Assembly (NCBI RefSeq): GCF_018455725.1
Contig: NZ_JAHCLR010000001.1
Span: 244,325-308,324, forward strand
DNA length: 64,000 bases
Direction of reading: 5' to 3'
Origin: Mycolicibacter acidiphilus
Lineage (GTDB): Bacteria > Actinomycetota > Actinomycetes > Mycobacteriales > Mycobacteriaceae
In this document: piece by piece, positions 61,509-64,000 of the stretch
How positions within the stretch are numbered: the first letter of the stretch is position 1
Layout: each line of letters starts with the position of its first letter
The notes under the pieces: generated by a model
Seen by the model: only the letters and a program-made list of their open reading frames with translations
What the model was told of the DNA's origin: nothing
Database searches by the model: none
Made by a program: the position numbers and the translations under genes

Positions 61509-62081
61509 TGGTCGACCGGCACCGTTTTCGACCGTCCGGACTGTGAATTACCTGTTAGTAATGGAACCGGCTCTGGCGCTTCTGTCGAGGTCAGAGCTAC
61601 TATGCCGGTTCTGCTGTATGAGTGCTGTACGTCACGATCGCATTCTCTGTCAGCAGGCCTTCCGTGGTAGCCTCCGCGGAGGGAAACACCTGGGATGTCG
61701 GGGTCCAAGGCGTTTTTGTGAAGGAACCAAAGACACCAAGAAGGGATGTCCGAGTGGATGGTCGCAGCAGCGGCACCGACCGCATCGGCCGGGTCACCGC
61801 GATGCCCGGATGTTCCGTACCCGTCATGAGTCCCAAGCGCGAGCGATCAGCCCGGGGAGAAGCTGAAGCGTCGAGCTGAGCAAATCAGCTGGAACCGCTC
61901 GCGGGGCTTGATCTCGCAGGGGAAGTATCCCGATGTCACTAATTGAATGCATGTCTTGGCTGTGCGGGGGGCGTCGCGCAGCGAGCCGGTCTAGTGCGGA
62001 CCGGGCAATCACTCTCGCCCAGGCTGAAGTCATCAGTCTCTGAGATCCGTCGGCCTGACAGTACGAGGAGAAAGAATCGCT
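61509..62081 (+). other. 573-bp stretch without a convincing gene, upstream of the FAAL gene
   Basis: No reading frame here looks protein-like on either strand; the longest, 61622-61879, has an atypical composition and no homology I recognise. The stretch is AT-richer than its surroundings. It holds ATTAC-N6-GTAAT at 61547-61562 (a perfect 5-base inverted repeat), the 12-base palindrome CCTCCGCGGAGG at 61671-61682, and GAGGAGA just before the FAAL start. It probably carries the promoter and a long leader of the FAAL-PKS operon. Confidence 0.5.
61547..61562 (+). promoter_or_regulatory. Possible operator: ATTAC-N6-GTAAT inverted repeat
   Basis: ATTACCTGTTAGTAAT has perfect five-base arms and lies 38 bases after the thioesterase stop in an AT-rich patch. 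It could bind a regulator of the downstream lipid genes. No factor is proposed. Confidence 0.3.
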
Positions 62082-63839
62082 ATGCCGGTAAGCCACACCC
62101 ACATCCCGACCCTGCTCGCGGAGCGGGCCACCACGACGCCGGACGCACCCGCGTACACGTTCGTCGACTTCGACGTGGACCCCGCCGGGTACCCCGAGAC
62201 CCTCAGCTGGTCGCAGCTGCGCAGCCGGGCGCAGGTCGTCGCCGCCGAACTGGCCTCCTGCGCCTCCCCGGGCGACCGGGTGGCGGTGCTGGCGCCGCAG
62301 AGCCTGGAGTACATCGTCGGGTTCTTCGGTGCGCTGGAGGCCGGCATGATCGCCGTCCCGCTGCCGGTGCCGATGTTCGGTGTGCACGACGAGCGCGTGT
62401 CGGCGGCGCTGCGGGACTGTGCTCCGGCGGCGATCCTGACGACGTCGGCGGCGGTCGGCGACATCGCGAACTCCATCCGCGACCTGGGCACCGCGACGCC
62501 GGTCGTCATCGAGGTGGACGCGCTGGACCTGGACTCCGAGCCGGTCGCGGCCCCCGCCGCCACGGCGCAGACCAAGATCGCGTTCCTGCAGTACACCTCC
62601 GGGTCGACCCGCACCCCGGCCGGCGTCATGGTCAGCCACCAGAACGCGATCGTCAACATGCAGCAGATGATCGACGACACGTTCGAGAACCGCGGTAAGA
62701 CGGTGCCCGCGGACACCACGATGGTGTCGTGGCTGCCGTTCTACCACGACCTCGGTCTGATCTGCGGCATCATCTTCCCGCTGGTCGGCGGCCACCAGGC
62801 GGTCATCTTCAGCCCGATGGCGTTCCTGGCCAAGCCGGCCCGCTGGATGCAGCTGGTGGCCAAGAACAGCAACACCTACACCGGCGGCCCGAACTTCGCC
62901 TACGAACTGGCGGTCCGGCGCACCTCCGACGAGGACATGGCGGGCCTGGACCTGGCGCACGTCCACACCTACGCGTTCGGCGCCGAGCGGGTGCACGCGG
63001 CGACACTGCGCCGGGTCGTCGAGCGGTTCGCCAAGTTCAACCTGAACCCGGCCGCGCTGCGGCCCGGCTATGGGCTGGCCGAGGCCACCGTCTACCTGAC
63101 CTCCAACACCCCCGGTAACCCGCCGCCGACCGTGCGCTTCGACTACCAGAAGCTGGCGGACGGCTCGGCGGAGCCGTGCGGCACCGAGGGCGGCGTCGAG
63201 CTGGTCAGCTGTGGTGTGCCGCGCGCCTGCACGCTGCGCATCGTGGACCCCGAGACGCAGACCGAGAACCCGGAGGGCACCGTCGGTGAGATCTGGGCCT
63301 ACGGTCCCAACCTGGCCGGCGGCTACTGGCACAACCAGCAGGCAACCGAGGCGACCTTCGGCGGCAAGCTGGTCGACCCGTCGCAGGGCACCCCGCAGGG
63401 CCCCTGGCTGAAGACCGGTGACCTCGGCGTCCTCTCCGGTGGCGAGCTGTACATCGTCGGCCGGATCAAGGACCTGCTGATCGTCGACGGGCGCAACCAC
63501 TACCCCGACGACATCGAGGCGACGATCCAGGAGATCACCGGTGGCCGGGTCGCCGCCATCTCCATCCCTAACAGCAACTCAGAACAGCTTGTTACGATCG
63601 CCGAGTTCAAGATCAAGGGGGGCTCGGACGAGGAGGTCCGCGACAGACTGCACGAGGTTCGGCGGAAGGTGACCGCGGCGCTGTCCAAGGCGCACGGTCT
63701 GCAGGTCAACGATCTGGTTCTGGTGCCGCAGGGTGCCATCCCGATCACGACCAGCGGCAAGATCCGTCGCTCCAGCTGTGTCGAGGTCTATCAGCGGGAC
63801 GGATTCGACCGACTGGATGCCTCCGTTCGGTCTCTATGA
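62082..63839 (+). CDS. Fatty acyl-AMP ligase (FAAL-type FadD)
   Basis: 585 residues from ATG 62082 behind GAGGAGA. Adenylation motifs: LQYTSGSTRTPAGVMVSHQN near residue 170, SWLPFYHDLGLICGIIFPL, RPGYGLAEATVYLTSN, WLKTGDLGVLSGGELYIVGRIKDLLIVDGRNHYPDDIE and the C-terminal TTSGKIRRSSC. The F-Y-H-D-L-G motif and the extra segment around FDYQKLADGSAEPCGTEG are typical of FAALs, which transfer acyl-AMP to a PKS instead of to CoA. The PKS begins 40 bases downstream, its likely acceptor. I cannot say which FadD number it matches. Confidence 0.93.
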   Translation: MPVSHTHIPTLLAERATTTPDAPAYTFVDFDVDPAGYPETLSWSQLRSRAQVVAAELASCASPGDRVAVLAPQSLEYIVGFFGALEAGMIAVPLPVPMFGVHDERVSAALRDCAPAAILTTSAAVGDIANSIRDLGTATPVVIEVDALDLDSEPVAAPAATAQTKIAFLQYTSGSTRTPAGVMVSHQNAIVNMQQMIDDTFENRGKTVPADTTMVSWLPFYHDLGLICGIIFPLVGGHQAVIFSPMAFLAKPARWMQLVAKNSNTYTGGPNFAYELAVRRTSDEDMAGLDLAHVHTYAFGAERVHAATLRRVVERFAKFNLNPAALRPGYGLAEATVYLTSNTPGNPPPTVRFDYQKLADGSAEPCGTEGGVELVSCGVPRACTLRIVDPETQTENPEGTVGEIWAYGPNLAGGYWHNQQATEATFGGKLVDPSQGTPQGPWLKTGDLGVLSGGELYIVGRIKDLLIVDGRNHYPDDIEATIQEITGGRVAAISIPNSNSEQLVTIAEFKIKGGSDEEVRDRLHEVRRKVTAALSKAHGLQVNDLVLVPQGAIPITTSGKIRRSSCVEVYQRDGFDRLDASVRSL

Positions 63840-63879
63840 CTGACGGCGCGCCGCGGGCGCACCTCTGGGGGAGGTTGAG

Positions 63880-64000
63880 TTGAGCGGGATGGTTGCCGGA
63901 TCGCCCGATCGTCGCTCGGTCGTTGCGGAGGCGTTGCGCAAGATCGATGACCTGACGGCGCGCCTGGCGGTTGCCGAGGCGGGGGACACCGAGCCGATCG
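63880..64000 (+). CDS. Type I polyketide synthase, N-terminal fragment
   Basis: Only the first 40 codons lie in the window. The translation contains RRSVVAEALRKIDDLTARLA and then VAEAGDTEPI, the docking/linker helix that precedes the ketosynthase domain in mycobacterial PKS proteins (VAEALRKIDDLTARL is common to several). TTG 63880 is chosen because GGGGGAGG (63867-63874) ends five bases before it; ATG 63889 would be 14 bases away. It follows the FAAL gene and should receive the activated fatty acid. Confidence 0.82.
   Translation, partial: MSGMVAGSPDRRSVVAEALRKIDDLTARLAVAEAGDTEPI

Noticed and set aside
61622-61879. An 85-codon plus-strand frame in the long gap before the FAAL gene
   Set aside because: No ribosome site, no recognised similarity, mixed composition; more likely leader sequence.

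Overview
The window is chromosomal DNA of a high-GC actinomycete that is almost certainly a non-tuberculous Mycobacterium/Mycolicibacterium. The evidence is the PPE proteins, the mycolic-acid genes fabG1-inhA, mptB, ripA-ripB, and a gene order that follows the M. tuberculosis stretch from about Rv1446c (opcA) to Rv1497 (lipL) with few interruptions. The M. tuberculosis comparisons rest on remembered gene order and protein sequences, not on a search. I saw no tRNA, rRNA, CRISPR array, insertion sequence or prophage.

Layout. 1-5123 (minus): the pentose-phosphate cluster tkt-tal-zwf-opcA, with opcA cut by the window edge. 5376-6779: ctaB (haem O synthase) and a Nudix hydrolase. 6892-10223: two tandem PPE genes, the first behind a good candidate Zur box. 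10220-16238: qor, a conserved protein, and a minus-strand operon mptB - ABC ATPase - ABC permease - ctaA. 16298-23561: an extra FMN reductase, then the Fe-S assembly operon sufR-B-D-C-S-U-T; sufB has no intein and a SufR-type operator overlaps the sufR start. 23576-30518: accessory metabolism (metallo-beta-lactamase-fold protein, tautomerase, acyl-CoA synthetase, lipoprotein amidohydrolase, zinc-finger SDR, secreted DUF5666-like protein). 30687-37320: thioredoxin, echA12, an ABC-F ATPase, a small HTH protein, and acn with its regulator acnR; a full match to the AcnR operator consensus lies upstream of acn. 37514-38021: an antitoxin next to a toxin that has lost its 5' end.

38113-44342: cell-wall hydrolases ripA and ripB, then the MoxR1-DUF58-VWA cluster. 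44395-47029: fabG1-inhA-hemH, giving FAS-II reductases and ferrochelatase. 47077-48619: an AT-richer island between hemH and the Rv1486c homologue, holding a short PD-(D/E)xK toxin-like protein resembling the CdiA C-terminal tRNase domain, an overlapping probable immunity gene, and a small secreted CDGP-type protein. 48729-54095: the Rv1486c homologue, nfeD-SPFH-DoxX-like operon, aquaporin, nitronate monooxygenase-like enzyme and a VTT membrane protein. 54274-60720: methylmalonyl-CoA mutase mutAB, its G-protein chaperone meaB, and lipL. 60795-64000: start of a lipid/polyketide locus with a type II thioesterase, a long untranslated stretch, a fatty acyl-AMP ligase and the first codons of a type I PKS.

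How it fits together. Haem and Fe-S supply (ctaB, ctaA, hemH, suf) recurs through the window beside iron-dependent aconitase. Envelope building (mptB, fabG1-inhA, ripAB, FAAL-PKS) is the second theme. The most unusual parts are the orphan toxin/immunity pair at 47.1-48.0 kb, the Zur-box PPE pair, and several readable operators (AcnR, SufR, a palindrome at mutA, GTCAC-type repeats at ripA).
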